Assembly: GCA_024734555.1 (NCBI GenBank)
Contig: JANPWX010000028.1
Location: forward strand, 2,052,245 to 2,116,244
Length of the DNA: 64,000 bases
Direction of reading: 5' to 3'
DNA from: Trochalopteron elliotii
Lineage: Eukaryota; Chordata; Aves; Passeriformes; Leiothrichidae
The translations under genes were made by a program, and so were the position numbers. This document shows, one piece after another, positions 11,601 through 25,440 of the stretch. Under the pieces are notes generated by a model. It made no database searches and was not told where the DNA came from. It was given only the letters and a program-made list of their open reading frames with translations. Numbering within the stretch: the first letter of the stretch is position 1; the number at the start of each line of letters is the position of its first letter.

Positions 11601-14600
11601 ACAAGAAGGGCATGGAATGCATACAGTGGATGCTCTCAAACTTCTGCTCCACAAGTGCCTTTGGTGTATTTTCTGATACCAGTATCTTATTTCAGTATGA
11701 AATCTATAATGGTAAAGGCAATTCATTCTCAAAAAACCCCAGAGTATATGATATGTTGCAAACCTGGACTAAATCTGATTTATATGTAACTGTTGCATGT
11801 AAGAAGTAGATGTATTTACCTATTATTAATGTAATTTATTAACCATAAGGAACATTAAAAGGAGGATGACTACAATTCTTAAAGGCATTCTTATTAAAAA
11901 TTTTCAGTTTCATACAGATTTTCACTTTCTTATATATGCTATTGCTTTGTTTTAAAAAAGTTTGGATGTTTTACACGTAGTCACCTTCTGTACCTCTCTC
12001 CTTAGCAACATTTTACTTTTTTCAATAGTTTATGTATCAAATGTGCTTATGTCAAAAGCCTACTTCTGCCTCTTTCTAGACTTGCAGTTGCTTGCAGTAC
12101 TCGACCTACTTTCTTTCTTGTTCATCATTGCTAATACTAATCCTTCTCCCCATTAAGTTGTGATTGCATTAACACGATCCCAGTGTTTCACAGCTCACAG
12201 TGATGTCTCCTCCTTTGTGGCAGTCTAGTCTCTAAAACCAGTTATCCACTTGCCAGGATATGAAAGAACAAGTATCACTTCTGGCAATCCATAGACTGGA
12301 AGGAAACCTACCCCAAGTCTTATTTACACTGCAACTGTTTACTGACCACTTACAAGGTAAGGGTACAACTAGTTAAAAATTTTACAGAGCCCCTGTGGAA
12401 TGTGGTTCACATTCCCTTGCAAGTAAATTCACTACACTGTTGATGATTTTTTTGTCCACTCCTACAAGTTTATTTTAGCTGTAAATCTCCTTTCAGCTCT
12501 ACATAGGGGAGGTCAAAAGTACCAAACCCTCTGACTGTAAACAAGAAACTTGAAATATTATGGGCCTAAACTGTGAATCACAAACCCAAACCAGAAGACA
12601 CTAGAATCAGTCTAGGCTTATATCTAGGATGGAACAAGCTTCAATAACTCCAGGCCATGAAACACACTCTGTGCTTGAGCAGGGTAAGAGGACCATAGCC
12701 TCCCTGACAACCTGACCTTCCCTCCTAACCCCAGCTTTAAAGGTCCATATGATTTTCACCACTTCATCAAAACAGAGTTATTAGGACATAAACACAAGGC
12801 ACAGGGTTCTTTGCAGCACCTCTGAACACCCTCCAGATTATCTACTTGTTATTTTCAATCCTTGCCAATAAGGGCTGCAGGAAACTCTAAAACCAATCCC
12901 CAAAATATACATTTGGTAAATTGTTTTAAGGAGAGATAGGAGAGAAGGTGGACCAAAAAAGAACAAAAAGAATTGAAAATTTAATAGGAGAATTCCAACT
13001 TAGAAACCTAATTCTGGTGGAGTTTTTTTCTAATGTTTAGAAATCTGTAGAAACCAAAATCTACATCAGGTCAGTTTTGATCATCCAGCATGCTTAATTA
13101 GATTATTGTTATTTGTCTCTGACATTATCTGCATCTTAGAAGAATTTGTTTTGAGTACAGCAGTACACTTTTAATCCTATTAGCTACATGAAAATAATGA
13201 GTGAAACCAAAAAATAATCTGGCTGTAGAATTTCTGGTTTGTTGGCCAGGTGACACAGTAGCACAAGTTTTGTATCACAAATATCATACTGAGTACAGAC
13301 ATCATTAAATAGAGACTTCCCCTGGCTGTCAGACTGAAAGAACTGCAATGTGCCAAGGAGTGAGGGACCCACCTTTGCAGTAGGTTAAGAGTAACTTCAT
13401 ATCCATTTCTCCAGGCACAGAGTAAACTGGAGCACAGCATTAAAAAACAGAGCTTTAGATTACTAGTCTACAGACTGATTTGCAGGCAAAATGGACAAAA
13501 TTGGTGGGAACCAAGTGAGCTCTGGGGAGAGCCATAACGTCACCTTCTGCTTTGGTGTTTTATGTCCTGATTATCCTTAGTCCAGAAGTTCACTTAAGCT
13601 TCAGGTATCTGGAAAGAGCTAGAAAAAAATTGCAGCTCTCTCTTAATGTTGATAATTAGATATTTTAAGAAGCAAAAGATTAAAAACCCTCATATTGAAT
13701 TAGGTTTGGTAATAAAAAAAGTCTTTTAATGCTTATGACTTCATCTGACTATGTATAACAAGTGAAACTCAGGAAAGTTGAAAACACATCTGTAACATGG
13801 CAAGGATATTTTCTAGAACCATTATTTCTATTTTTTCACAAGAATAAGAAACCTTTCCTATGGTTTCCATTGATTTATTGCTCAGATATTGATCCATGAG
13901 ATACAAAAGCATTCTGACTGGTGTTAACAGAAGGATATATCTGCCCAAGCATAAATAAAAAGTTAGCTCCAAGTCCCAGGTAAATGCTAAATGTGTTTTG
14001 GGTCCCTTTATAGTCCTATAATGCAATAAGTACCTCTGGATAACTAATCAGATAAATTCATTCTAAAAATTCATACCTAACACATGCCAGAATAAATGTC
14101 CTTTGAAAGTGATCACTATAGTGACTGCTATAGATTTTAGGGTTAAATTTTAAACCACCTAAAATTAGCTGACATAAATCTCACCCTACGTGCTTCCCTT
14201 TGTCACTGTATCTTTAGAGATAGCAGAGTATTAAAAATTGATCAGGGGTCTTTTTTCAGTGCCAAAATACAGGACTTTTTGCTGACAGTTGCCAAATTGA
14301 ATCTAGCCTGAGCCTAAGAAATACTGCAGAACTGCAATGTAGGATCACATGCAAATCATTCTTCCAGGCAAAAAGAATAACAAACAGAACACAGCAGAAA
14401 TACTGGTTTTTGCTAATCTTCAGGATGATTCATAAAAGTAATGAGAACATATTGAAAAAGACCAATATCATTAACCTTGTCTTAAAGGAAAGATAAATCC
14501 TATTTTACAACAAACATGCCAGCAAGAAGAGTAGTAGCCTTCAAGCATGATAGCTGTCTTATTGAAGAAACCCAAAAGAATTTCACAGTTCTTAACTACC

Positions 14601-16141
14601 TTCATTCTTCCTGCACTTTGAAGGAAAGTTAAATTTAGTGGTTTTCTCTGGCACCAGAAACAAAGGAGGTCAATACTTAACAAATGAACAGAACTACAAT
14701 CTGAACAATATTACCACAGAATTTTTTTGGCTGAATTACTTCTATCAACTGTCTGTTCAGCCTAACGTTTAAATTGGCAGCACTCAAGGGCTGTCAGTGA
14801 ATTTAGCACAGCTGATTACTTTCACGTCCAGCCATCCACAAATATCTCAACATGTTGAAAGTCACGGAAATTTGCTAAGAACATGAACACCATGGAATTC
14901 ATAGCTCCCCAGACAGCTGTAACAAAAAGCAAGCAGGGGTCCTGACCCGGTGGATGCTCAGTTCATTAGGTTTATACAGGAAAATAAGTAGTTCAAGTAT
15001 CAACCCTTTGGCTAAACATACAATATTCTAGCAGCTGGTGTGCTGTGACTGACATTCATTAAAATTGTTTATCACAATTTTCTTCTTTCTACTGCCATTT
15101 TCTTTATCTCTGACTGTTATTTCTTCCCACAGCTTTATAAGACAACTCTTTGAGACCTGAAATTTCAGGTATGTTACCTAAACACAACCATAATGTGCTC
15201 AATGACATGATTCTTTAAACAACACGGCAGCAAAACTGTAAGTCATGATGAGTGTGACAATTATCATAATCAAGTCTGTGATGAGGATGGTAATGGGGAT
15301 ATAAAACATGGCATTCCAGCAGAAGTTTTTTTTTTCCTAGCATCAACATTTGAGTAAGAGCAGTCTTTGAAAAGTACATTAAAGAAAAAGGTTAGAATAA
15401 GGTACATTCTGTGCTGTTTTATGACATATTCATTCAGCATGTCATTTAATCATGAGTAGGACTACTGGTCTACTTTGTAAAATGGAAATTGTATGAGATG
15501 CAATAGTTAAATCAGGGTGGCATTAGTCTGTAAGTCTGCAAGTCTGCCAGGAGACTTGGTGAAATCTCTCAACAATCTTGTCTAAAACATGAAGTGGGGG
15601 AGAGAAGTTTTCTGATTCTTCAACTTTATTGGCACATCTGTAACTAATAACAATGGTCCCTAGTGTGGTTATGTCAGGCAATCAAGGATCTCCCAAACTA
15701 CTCCTAGGCATGACTCAGAAGCATATGCCAAGGACCACATCTAAAAGGCAGCCTGAGCATGACCACGCTGTCCTGGAAGGGGGGACAATTCAATAGTATA
15801 AATTACATCGAGCCGCACTGCTGGCCTCAAGATGCTTGAAATGTTTAGCTTACCATTAGAGTCTGTGTGTCCAATAATATTAAGGACTTCAAAGTTATTA
15901 CAGATCCATATTTTTGTACATATATACACATATATATGCATTATATTACATTATAAAACATCGTGGTCTAATATTATTCTATTTTTATTTTATTATACTT
16001 ATAAAATTATAATATATCTTATATCTTTCAGATTAACTTTTTTTTCTTAATACAGTACATTATAAAATGCAATATTATAAAAAATTATTATAAAACATTG
16101 TGTCATATTTGTTAGGTTATAATCACATGAGAATAAAGTGG
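8665..16141. other. Long non-coding stretch without recognised repeats
   Basis: The sequence is AT-rich, with only short frames in either direction. The one part with both splice-like edges and an open frame is 10802-10965, listed separately. A pyrimidine-rich stretch at about 11090-11195 ends in a plausible splice acceptor (CCACCTCAG) and a donor-like ACAAGGTTAG follows at 11246, but the intervening 50 bases are too short to judge. The last 200 bases (15900-16100) are very AT-rich, with repeated ATTATAAAACAT-like words. Confidence 0.5.
10802..10965 (+). other. Candidate exon of unknown identity
   Basis: A pyrimidine-rich acceptor (GTGCTTCCCTTTCAG) is followed by 164 bases open in one frame and then a good donor (CAAA/GTAAGA). 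The frame would start at phase 0 with Asn-Val-Lys-Leu-Pro-Gly-Pro and end with two bases left over. The translation is of mixed, globular composition with no recognised domain. A frame that is closed in the other two plus readings and bounded by both signals is suggestive, but sequences like this also occur by chance in 64 kb. There is no partner exon that I can join to it with confidence. Confidence 0.22.
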
Positions 16142-16785
16142 TGTATTGGGTTTGTATGGCCAAGTTTTGGTAGGGGCAGCTTCTGTGAGAAGCTGCCAGA
16201 AGCTTCCTCCATGTCCAGCAGAGCCAATCCCTGGCAGTTCCAAAAATGGACGTGCCACTGGTCAAGGCTGGGCCAGTTAGAAATGGTGGTAACACCTCTG
16301 TGATCACAGATTTAAGAAGAAAGGGGGAAAAAAGTATTGCACAGTTGTAATTGTGGCCAGAGAAGAGAAGAGTGAGAACATGTGGGAGGAGTAACTCTGC
16401 AGACCCCCAGGTCAGTGGAGAAGGAGGGGCAGGAGGTGCCCCAGGTGCCAGAGCTGGGATTCCCCTGCAGCCCACGGTGAGGCAGCTGTGCCCCTGCAGC
16501 CTGTGGAGATCCACAGGGATACAGAGATCCACATGCAGCCCATGGGGGAGCCCCACACAGGAGCGTTTGGATGCCTGGGAGGAGGAGTAGTATGTGACCC
16601 CATGGGAGGCCTGTGGAGAAGGGAGTACCACTGGGAGCAACCTGTCCTTGAAGGACTGCAGCCTGTGGAAGAGTGACCCATGCTGCAGCAGTTTGGGGTG
16701 GACTGCTGCTCACGGGATGGAGTCACATTGTTCCAATGAACTGATGTCATGAGCACTTCAATAAGTCTGCTTTGACACTCATGAG
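16142..16785 (+). mobile_element. Partial ERVL-type LTR (5' part)
   Basis: The start TGTATTGGGTTTGTATGGCC and the following block about 50 bases in (AAGCTGCCAGAAGCTTCC) are the 5' end of a common avian ERVL LTR as I remember it. It goes on with a TATA-like TTTAAGAA (about 16311), the GTGAGAACATGTGGGAGGAG segment and several imperfect repeats of the type 'CCTGCAGCC...GTGGAG', typical of the middle of this LTR. The end near AGTCTGCTTTGACACTCATG resembles the U5 region, but the normal terminal part ending CACCACA is missing. The long open frames on both strands here are by-products of the GC-rich repeats. Confidence 0.8.
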
Positions 16786-18629
16786 ATTTTTTTCACCTTT
16801 CATAAAGAAAGTAAAATGTGGTTTGGGCAGCATGAATTTCTGAGCACCTAATTTGAAAGATGAACGTATTTTTGTCCCAGCACTGGCTAACTTGTTCCTT
16901 TCTAAGACCAAAGACAATTTTAAAGTTCATAGGCTGGACAGATCAAGAAAAGAAAAAAGGGAAAAAAAGAAGAAAAAAAAGAAAGTGAGAGAGAAAGAAG
17001 GAAAAAAGAAAGCAGAAGGAAAAGACCTTAATAAAAGAAAGAACGAAAAAGCACCACTCAAAATCTTTGTAGTCACTTTGGAAATTTTAGGCCATTTCCT
17101 GCAAATTATACTTTCTGAAAAAGAAACGCAGCACTGCCCATCCAGCCTGTCAACTGCTACAGACTTTCCAGAAGCACCACTCTCTAAAGTTGTCAACAGT
17201 ATATTTTACAAAGATATACAGTCAGCAAAGAAGAAGTTAGCACAGAGATAGCCTTTATTCAGAGCAAGTGGCACGCACAACCCTTCTCCAAATTGTCAGA
17301 CACTTACAGCTGTTCATCAGCAAACCACATTGTTAGCAATGAAACCATGGAAGAACAGGGTGTTGCAAATTTCCACACCAAGCCTGCAAAAGACATTGTG
17401 AGACTGGAGCATGGAAAGTAAGGCCTTTGGAGACTTCTACTCATGCAAACAATCACTAGACTACACGAACTTTAGAAGTAAATTATTGGAGTTGGAAGAA
17501 TAAAAGAGATTCTCCAATTTCAGGGTTTCCCTACCACAACTCTGGGATTGAAGGTCCAGGCTTTAACATCATCACCATATGTCAGGCTGTCTCACATTTT
17601 GCCTGTTAAAATATAACCTATTATTTTTGTATTTGTTGTATAAACAGTAGCCAGGAAATTCTTTTAAACTTCTATTACTCATGCAGTATTTCCTTCTCAG
17701 GTATTTAAGAGACTTAAACAGGCAGAGAATGGTTCTCCTGTTTGTGATTTGTCTGTTTCGAGTAGTGCAAGTTTTATTGATTTCTCTTTTTAACATCTGG
17801 GTCTGCGGAGTTGAATTCTGTACTGAGTAAGTGATGAGTGCACTTTGGCCTGGAAATGTTCAGGCTACTGATTCAGTAAATATATTCACTCTAGGGAGAT
17901 TATTAGGTCTCTAGTTTCAAATACTTATTTTTAAAAATAAATGAAGAAAAGCAATATTTTTACAAAACCTGTTTACTGCAGAATGCTTTTTATTGGATTT
18001 GAATATTTGTCTTATTTTTGTAAAGTAGAAAAACATCTAAAACAAAAGTCTCCTTTAGCATTAATATGTATTCAGACACAAGCAAAGATTCTACCTTCCC
18101 TGTTTACCATGTAGTACAGTAACCTAACTTTTCAATATTTTCACTCAAATAAATAAGGAATAAATCGTAAAAATTTTCAGCCTGGTCTCATCCTAGTCCC
18201 AATGAACTAAAAAAATGTGTTTTCCCCATGGCACAACAACTACTTACCTTTAGCTGTCAGCTCAGTTTTATTATATTGATTGAAAAACTGCTATTCCTCA
18301 GAATATAATTTTTATTACCAGTGCAGATGTTAATTAGCATAATTAGGTAGTAATATAGAGATACTAGAGATACAATAGTCAAGTATCTGTAGAAATCACT
18401 CAGTGTTCCCTCAAACATGTCTGTTTTAAAACTTGCACCTTCTGTTTCTCTGAATTTCTCAGTGCTGACATAGGCAATGCATAGGTTTTATTCTACTTCA
18501 TGTTTTACCTAGAGGATTTCTAGCCAATGACAGTGTTTTTCATCAAGAACATGCAGTGGTAGGAGAAAGGGCAATAGGTACAGACTGAAAAAGTTAGTTT
18601 TATGTTAGCTATAAGAACGAAATTCTATA
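16786..18629. other. Non-coding sequence with A-rich purine tract
   Basis: A purine-rich segment at about 16940-17045 (AAAAAAGAAAG-like) creates a Lys/Glu-rich frame of 132 codons on the plus strand, which I read as low complexity. The remainder shows no recognised repeat or gene. Confidence 0.55.
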
Positions 18630-18824
18630 TTGTGAGGGTGGTGAGGTACTGAAACACTATGTCCAGAAGATGTAGATAACCCATTCCTGGAAGTGTTCAA
18701 GGCTGGATTGAATGGGGTTTTGAACAACCTGATCTAGTGAAATGTGTCCCTGCCCGTGGCAGAGGGGTTGGAACAAGGTGATCTTCAATGCCCCTTCCAA
18801 CACAAACCATCCTATGATTCTATT
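18630..18824 (+). mobile_element. CR1 LINE 3' end, strongly 5'-truncated
   Basis: The sequence follows the CR1 3' untranslated end: GAGGGTGGTGAGG, then TGGAAGTGTTCAAGGCTGG, TGTCCCTGCCCGTGGCAG, CCCCTTCCAACACAAACCAT and the terminal CCTATGATTCTAT. Only about 180-195 bases of the element remain, the usual outcome of target-primed reverse transcription that stops early. A 16-base direct repeat with one mismatch flanks the copy (18622-18637 and 18817-18832), overlapping both element ends. Confidence 0.9.
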
Positions 18825-19066
18825 TTGTGAGGAGTTGAGCAGTGATCACAGAGAATATTCAGCTCTGAAGCACCATCGCTAATTAGCAGAAAGTTAGGCA
18901 GCTCTGAAGAATGAAGTAGAAGGAGGTGTGTGTATGAGAACAGTAGGAAGGGCCACAGCTGGAAAGGCCAGAGTCGAGGGGGCAGCTGAACTTCCAGTGT
19001 TGTCTGCAGAACTGGTTGTGAGGATGGACTGGAGAATCTCAAAAAAAGTGGTCTGGACTTGTCTCT
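18825..19066. other. Spacer between two CR1 copies
   Basis: About 240 bases with no recognised content except a mild GC increase. It may belong to the upstream part of the older CR1 copy that follows, but I cannot align it by eye. Confidence 0.4.
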
Positions 19067-19186
19067 GAGCAGCCTGGTTCACCATTGCATCTGTGCCTCA
19101 CTTGGAAGCCGGCCCTGCTTTGAATGGGGTTCGGATCACACAATTTCCAGAGATCTCTTCTAACACGAATTATTATGTTACTGTGA
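19067..19186 (+). mobile_element. Degenerate CR1 LINE 3' end
   Basis: The segment from GCCCTGCTTTGAATGGGG through TCCAGAGATCTCTTCTAACA to ATTATTATGTTACTGTGAC matches the last part of a different CR1 subfamily, whose usual end is ATTATTCTGTGATTCTGTG. It is more diverged than the copy 240 bases upstream and lies in the same orientation. The left limit is uncertain. Confidence 0.72.
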
Positions 19187-22100
19187 CTTTAATAGGCATT
19201 GCCCTCTAGTTGGCATAGATATCCCAGAGTCAGATTCTAGGAGAAAACAAGAGAGAAACAGAGCAGCAGTCTCAGGTTACCTGACTTTTTCATAGGTGTC
19301 TAGGGACCCTCTGCTACTCCTCATTCCTTCCACACCTGACTTCATGCAATTCCCCACCTCTTCCTCATTCCACAAACTAGAAGTGTCTTTTCTATCCCTG
19401 ACCATCTCCACTTCCTTATAGGAGCTTCAGGAAGCCTCTAAATGGAAAACCTCATTTTTGTTGATATTGTGGAGCTCAATCACTTTGACTAATGTGCACA
19501 CTGGGTGCTGCCTTTGAACTATATGAATTATGAGTAAAATGAAGTCTTCTAAGCTCCTAGGTTCAGATGTCCTCCCTGGACATGCCTCAGCCTTTCACAA
19601 ATTTTAATTTGTTGGTTCTGTGGCTATAGCTTATGTGGGAGAGAAAATTTGAAAAACAGCATCTACATTTGTAAAGAAGTGTGCAACTAATTTCTATAGT
19701 TCCTTATTCTTCAGTACAGAAATACTGTTTCCTAATCCTCTGGTGGGATTTTTTTATCTAATTATCTTAATGATACAGAACAAGTAATACAAAACATGAT
19801 TTTTTTTTTTTTCGTCTGGATTCAAATAAGAGTTAATCCGAGGAGCTTTTTCTGGGCTTCTTCTCCAGGCAACAAAAAGGTCAGCAGGATGGGAACAGTG
19901 GGAAATTAGTGCAGCTACTTCAGATTTTCACTATGTTATTCTGCATACAAATAGTCTTCTGACTCAGAGCCTGTTAAATATAATCAGATTTTAATATCAG
20001 TTTGAAAATTTGATGAAGAGCAGGTACATCTTGGACCTCAAAAAGACAATAGCAGTTAGAGGGGGAAAAAACAAGCAAACAGGAAACACATTTGATGGTT
20101 TATTGGTTTGTCTCAAGATTCTGGAATTCTCTGCTGGTCCCAAAAATGGTAGCTCAGATGTAATTAAGGATAGTAAATAAAAGTCCTTGGGGATTAATCT
20201 GCTCTATGTTACAGTGTCTAATCCTTGTAGCTTGCTGACTAGGGACTTTCACCTGGTTTAAATGCCATAAGGGTGTATGGGCATAAGAGGAGAGGGAGGC
20301 AGTGTATTGTCTTGGATTTCAGCATCAATGCAGGTATGCCTCCAAGGATTGCTCTCATGTTCTGGTAAAGCCATTTAGGCAGGGGCCTTGATACATCTAC
20401 AAAATCTGAGTCAGTTTACTTCTGTCTTGCACTTAATCTAAACCTTTTGGTGACAACCCGGGACCCTTTTTTCCCTAAATAGCCATAGGATTCTATAGAC
20501 ATAGTTTTCTACAAAACCAGGATTTTCCCACATAACCATGCACAAATCTGACAAATTAGGTCAGACTTGTAGACAGTTCTTTTCCTGTGTTGGAATGAAG
20601 TTGGCTGAAATGAGAGAAAATTATTGTAAGCAATCTAAAATGTACTGCTTGCTAATGACTAAAGGATGTATGCAACTGTGGCACACTGCAAGTAGGTGTT
20701 ACAATAATGTTGCTTTCCTCCATGGGAGGAAATAGAGTTCATGAAAGAGTTACAGAACATTCCTGTAGACTAAGACTTCTCCTGTAATCCATGCATTCAT
20801 AGGATGGCACATTTGTGTGTGCTGTAATTTGCCATGATCTGTGAATTCATAGTTTTTTTCTGTGTAGCATCAATATTTCCATGGTCAAACATTAGCCAAT
20901 GTTGGTAAGAGAACTGAGCTAGCTGTACCAAAACTTTAGATTCTTTTCTATTCTGCTCAGAAGATTTCGTAGCTATAGACATTTCAAAATTTAAACTCAC
21001 TTGCCCAAGTTTTGTGTTAAAATCGTTTTGAAGGTTGAAGACCAAAAACCATGAAAATTATATTTTTGAAAATAATATCCTGTGTCAGGTGATAAAATAC
21101 TACCTTTGTACAAATTTCTTCTCTGCAAGCTCTATATATGACTGGACTATGTTTTTAATTATTGTGCATACCTTCATTCTACATCACTGAAAAATCACCA
21201 TGTCCCTATGAAATGAAAATTCAAGTGCTCAGTCAACCCAACGTTAACCTTGTGGTTTTGGAGTTAGATGAAACAGCTTCTCACACTCTTTAATTTGCAC
21301 TTACTGCAGGGCCTAGCCCTCAGTTGTTCTGTGTATCTTGATTTGAACAGAATATCTCACAATCCCATTTCAGAGTGGTGAGATTGTCAGCAGATTCATT
21401 GCTCAGGATACTTGGTTTGACCTTTCCTTTTCATTCGTGTTAATGACTTTTCTTCTAAACTTGGTCTGATCCCTTATCTCTGCATTATAGGGTTTTTTCA
21501 TAATATTTATCTGATTAAAATTTCAAAGGACTATTGAATATGATTGCATAGTTCAAAAGTGTGGTGGAATGTAAGGGTGAAAGTTTTAGTCAACTACATC
21601 TGATCTAGTCACTCTTATTTCTCCTTATAATTTTGAAAAGGTTTGTATGATTTGTAAGACTTATTTAATGGAATTTTATAGTAGAGATCAAATTTTTTTT
21701 AAAAAAATACCTGAATAGCACCTATTTTTCTGTTCATTTAGATGTAGGTGGCTGCAGTGATATCCAGATCTATTTCACCTCAAGTTTCAAAACAAGTGAC
21801 AAGTGATTAGAGTAACAGTAAACAACAGAGGCAAAAATTGCATTCTAAGGGCTTTATCAACCCAATTTGTCTCTCTCAGCAATGACTTCTGCCTACTATG
21901 TTCTTATGGCTCCTTGAGAGTTATTATGCCTTAAATGCCTAAATATCTCAAACATATTTTAGAATATAAGTTGATCACACAGCAGAAAAGGAGGAAGTCA
22001 TGTAAAAAAGATTGGGACTTTACACAAAAACCTGTGAGATTTTCTTATACATTGGTTTATATTGGGTTAAATTATGCAAGCTATACAAAACACGCAAGTA

Positions 22101-25100
22101 CGACTTTCACATGTGACACTTCCATCTATGAGACACCCCACCAGCAACTGCAATCTCCCACTTCCCCATTCATGACAAAAGCAGCAGTGGGTAAATCCAC
22201 ACATTTACCCCACAAAATGAATGGCATCAGTCACAAAAATACTATAAAAATCTGGAGTTTGAAAACATCTTTAGCCTTTCTTCCTTACTACTGCTGTCAC
22301 GATTCAACATAAAACCTTCTGAAAAAGTGTGTAATCATAAAAATGTGCAGAAGATTATACTCACAATACAGAATGAATAGGGCTCTTGCCATGAAAATCA
22401 TGCTGGTGCTGAAAGAAGATATTCTTTTGCAGTAAGTTGGTGATGATTCATTGTTTTACCAGAGCAACTGGAGTAGGGATTAGAATAATGAAATCAATGA
22501 CAAAAGCTGTTCAGTTTATATATTTGTTTTGGCTTTTCATAATCAGCAGTGGAATAACATAACCCTGGGGTTAAGCTTGATGCTAGAAGAGCTCTTGAAG
22601 TCTCCAGCTGATTACATTATATGAAATTACAACAAAGATTGTGAGTGATGTTTTCAAGAGGTATGGATATATTTTTGAAAAATGGACATTTGATTAGCCT
22701 TTCTAGAAGGCTACAAAAATAAAGAAATTACCAGCCCTTCCTCAGGGCTCTGGCAGAAAGATCATGTATAGCTCACATAGACACCTTGGAGGAGCTCCCC
22801 CAAAAAGCAGCTGCTGTTATTCCTAGAATATGCCATACTTTAGAAACATTCATTTTGATGATGGCAACAAGAGCAAATGGTGTGTGCATGACTTTGAGGT
22901 ACACCGTGGAAGCTTTGCTCTGCAGTGGAGTGAGATGAACAGTTTTAACTTCCTGAGCTTTTAAGTCATCAAAACTATTTTTAAACAACTGCTACTTACT
23001 GTGTTTCAATTTAAGCAACTTGCACAGACATGACTCAGAATTCTTCCAAGTAACATTTTCCTCTTATCTCTATACTATGAATAAATATGTTCTGATATAC
23101 TGTAATACACAAATACATTCGAATTTAATAGAATTTTGTTATAGGCTGGTGCGACTACTCAACTATTAGAATTGTGAGGAAAAGGGGTCTGTGGATAAAG
23201 GCAATACTGTTTTGCGTAGGGAATAAGGTAAGCGTGATCATATATCAGCAGTCTAAAGGCTGACTTCAGCAGAGGCCAGTAGATTTTGCTGGGAACACCA
23301 AAATACCAGAATGACCTTTTCACTGGCACATGTACTAAAATCCAGATACTAAATCTGGTTCAGAACCTTATGAGACAAAACTTGATCTAGAGCACCATGT
23401 TTACTATCCATCAATGGCTATCTGTCGAGATTATATTTTATCTTTTTTGAATACACCAACAGTTTTGGCAGTCACAGAACCTTTTGGAAATAAGCTCCAC
23501 AATTTAAAAATCATTTCATTGCCTTAGTGTGCTTGTCCCAAGGATTTAAGGCATTTATAAGGTGCATAAATGGGTTTGTTGCTTGGGCTGTGACAAAGCT
23601 TGGGACCAACTGAATGCAGGTAAAGCAAATGCAACTTGCATTAGTGCCACGAAGGTTAGATTCTTGTGATGTGAACAAAATGCCTGCAGTTCTCTTCTTG
23701 TGGGATTGTGATGAGTTTGAGGAAAATCAGCTTGACAAAATATCTCAGTACATGGCTCAACAGTTACTGCAGCTTTGGCATGATGAATATTTTAAGCTAA
23801 GAAAGCAATATTTTAAATTGAACCTTAGATGATTTTTATTTAAACAAGAATTCCCACTTTCCAAAATTGTTTGTAGGTTTTGGAATATGTTTATGGCCAA
23901 ATTGATTCTCAATGCTTTGTTGGCTTTCTAACCCCATAGTTTTAAAATCTTTGTGGGGTGGACAATAGGGAAGGGAAATCAAAGGTCTGAAACTTGGCTA
24001 CCATAATCTTTCCTTCTGCCATTGACAAGAAGGAGGTGGTGTGGTGAGTCTTGTCTATAGTCTGGTTTGATCACAGAGGACAAAAAACATCTGTGTTACC
24101 CTAGGAGGCCTTTGGTCAGAGTCCAGTAACAGATTCATGGCCAGATGCCTTACTTACTTTTGCAGACCATGACTAATGAACAGCCATATAGACATTAACC
24201 TTCAGCCTCAGTGGGTTCAACTGTTCCCAGTCAGCTGGAGATGCAACCAAAAACTCTGTTTGCACTACATACTTGATGACATTCAAAGGCTGACTTATTT
24301 TCTGCTCACTAAGAAACACGGGCCAGAGAAGACCACAAAATGTACAGAAAGGGTAAAAGCTGTGCTAATCGTATAGCAGAGTGGTCATTGGTTCCTAAAA
24401 CAGACAGAAAGATGGCTCAGATTGGAAATCAGTGCTTTTCTGAATGCTCACACTTAGTAGCACTTTTCATGCTAAGAAATTAAAAAGCCCCAGGGACTGT
24501 TCCCCATCACTGGATCTGAAATCTGTACTTACTCAGTTGTCCTGGTACGGTTTTGGCTTAATCTAATTAGCAGCTTCACAAGAAATTCCTGGGCATAGTT
24601 TGTCAGCTAGCAGACACCAGAAACTACTCATGATATCAGTCTAGATGTATCATTGTATTTGGCAGGGTAGGACTGCTCAACACAGGACAAACAAGGTCAT
24701 TTCATACCTCAGTACCAGAAAGAAATCAAAGATAAATGTAGTTTTTTAATACAGATGGAGCTTTCCCACATCAGCTTGTGACCTGTACATAACAGACTCT
24801 TAAAGCCTTACAAAGAAAAGAAAATTCTTTGGAGGAATCAGGTAATTTTTTAAGTGCTTGATAGTGATTGAACTCACTCTGAAGCTGGCACCTGGTGACT
24901 GCCTGCCTGGCTAACACCTGCCTGTACTGAGTAGAGCTTCACTGACTAATGGGAACATAAAGATCTACATACAGATGCCTATATTTCAATATCATGATCA
25001 GGATCTGAATCCTGTCCTCCTGTCTTCTACAACTTGATGACACCCTTATGGTCATTTTCCTCTGACCTTTGGTAATCTTTGCTTTAAGTGCTCTCCGTTG

Positions 25101-25418
25101 CTGTAAGTGCTGAGAGGAGTCCAAACCTCCAAGCTTCTATGCTTGAACATGACACACTGCCATCTTTTGAAGAAATTCCTAAACAGTTTTAGTTTTCTTA
25201 ACAGATACGCATGTTAACTCTCTTATCCACATATTAGCACAGCAAGACTCAAGAATGTGCAGTGACTGTTTAAAATGTCTGGTTTTCTAAATAAAGAGTA
25301 GATTAAAATTGGTTGAGAAGGTCAAAAATACACTTTTGTAAGAGGGATTACATGGGAGATCAACTTTATTAAAGGCTAATGTACTTAATAACATTTTTGT
25401 GTCACCACTAACTGAATT
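19187..25418. other. Long non-coding stretch, nothing recognised
   Basis: AT-rich sequence with a short T12 run at 19801-19812. A 125-codon frame on the plus strand at 21935-22312 has no domain, an odd composition (many Lys, His, Thr) and no splice or promoter context, so I do not call it. No LTR or CR1 end was found. Confidence 0.5.
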
Positions 25419-25440
25419 AAAAAAAAAAGGGGGGGGGGGG
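25419..25440. repeat. A10-G12 homopurine junction
   Basis: Ten A are followed directly by twelve G. The G12 run can fold into or join quadruplexes and is prone to length error in sequencing. Confidence 0.9.

Noticed and set aside
16047..16756. Long overlapping frames on both strands, up to 197 codons
   Set aside because: They lie in the GC-rich, internally repetitive body of an ERVL LTR, which is non-coding.
16853..17251. 132-codon Lys/Glu-rich frame
   Set aside because: The central half is an A-rich purine tract; the rest has no motif or splice context.
21935..22312. 125-codon plus-strand frame
   Set aside because: No recognisable domain, unusual composition and no signals around it; expected by chance in a window this long.
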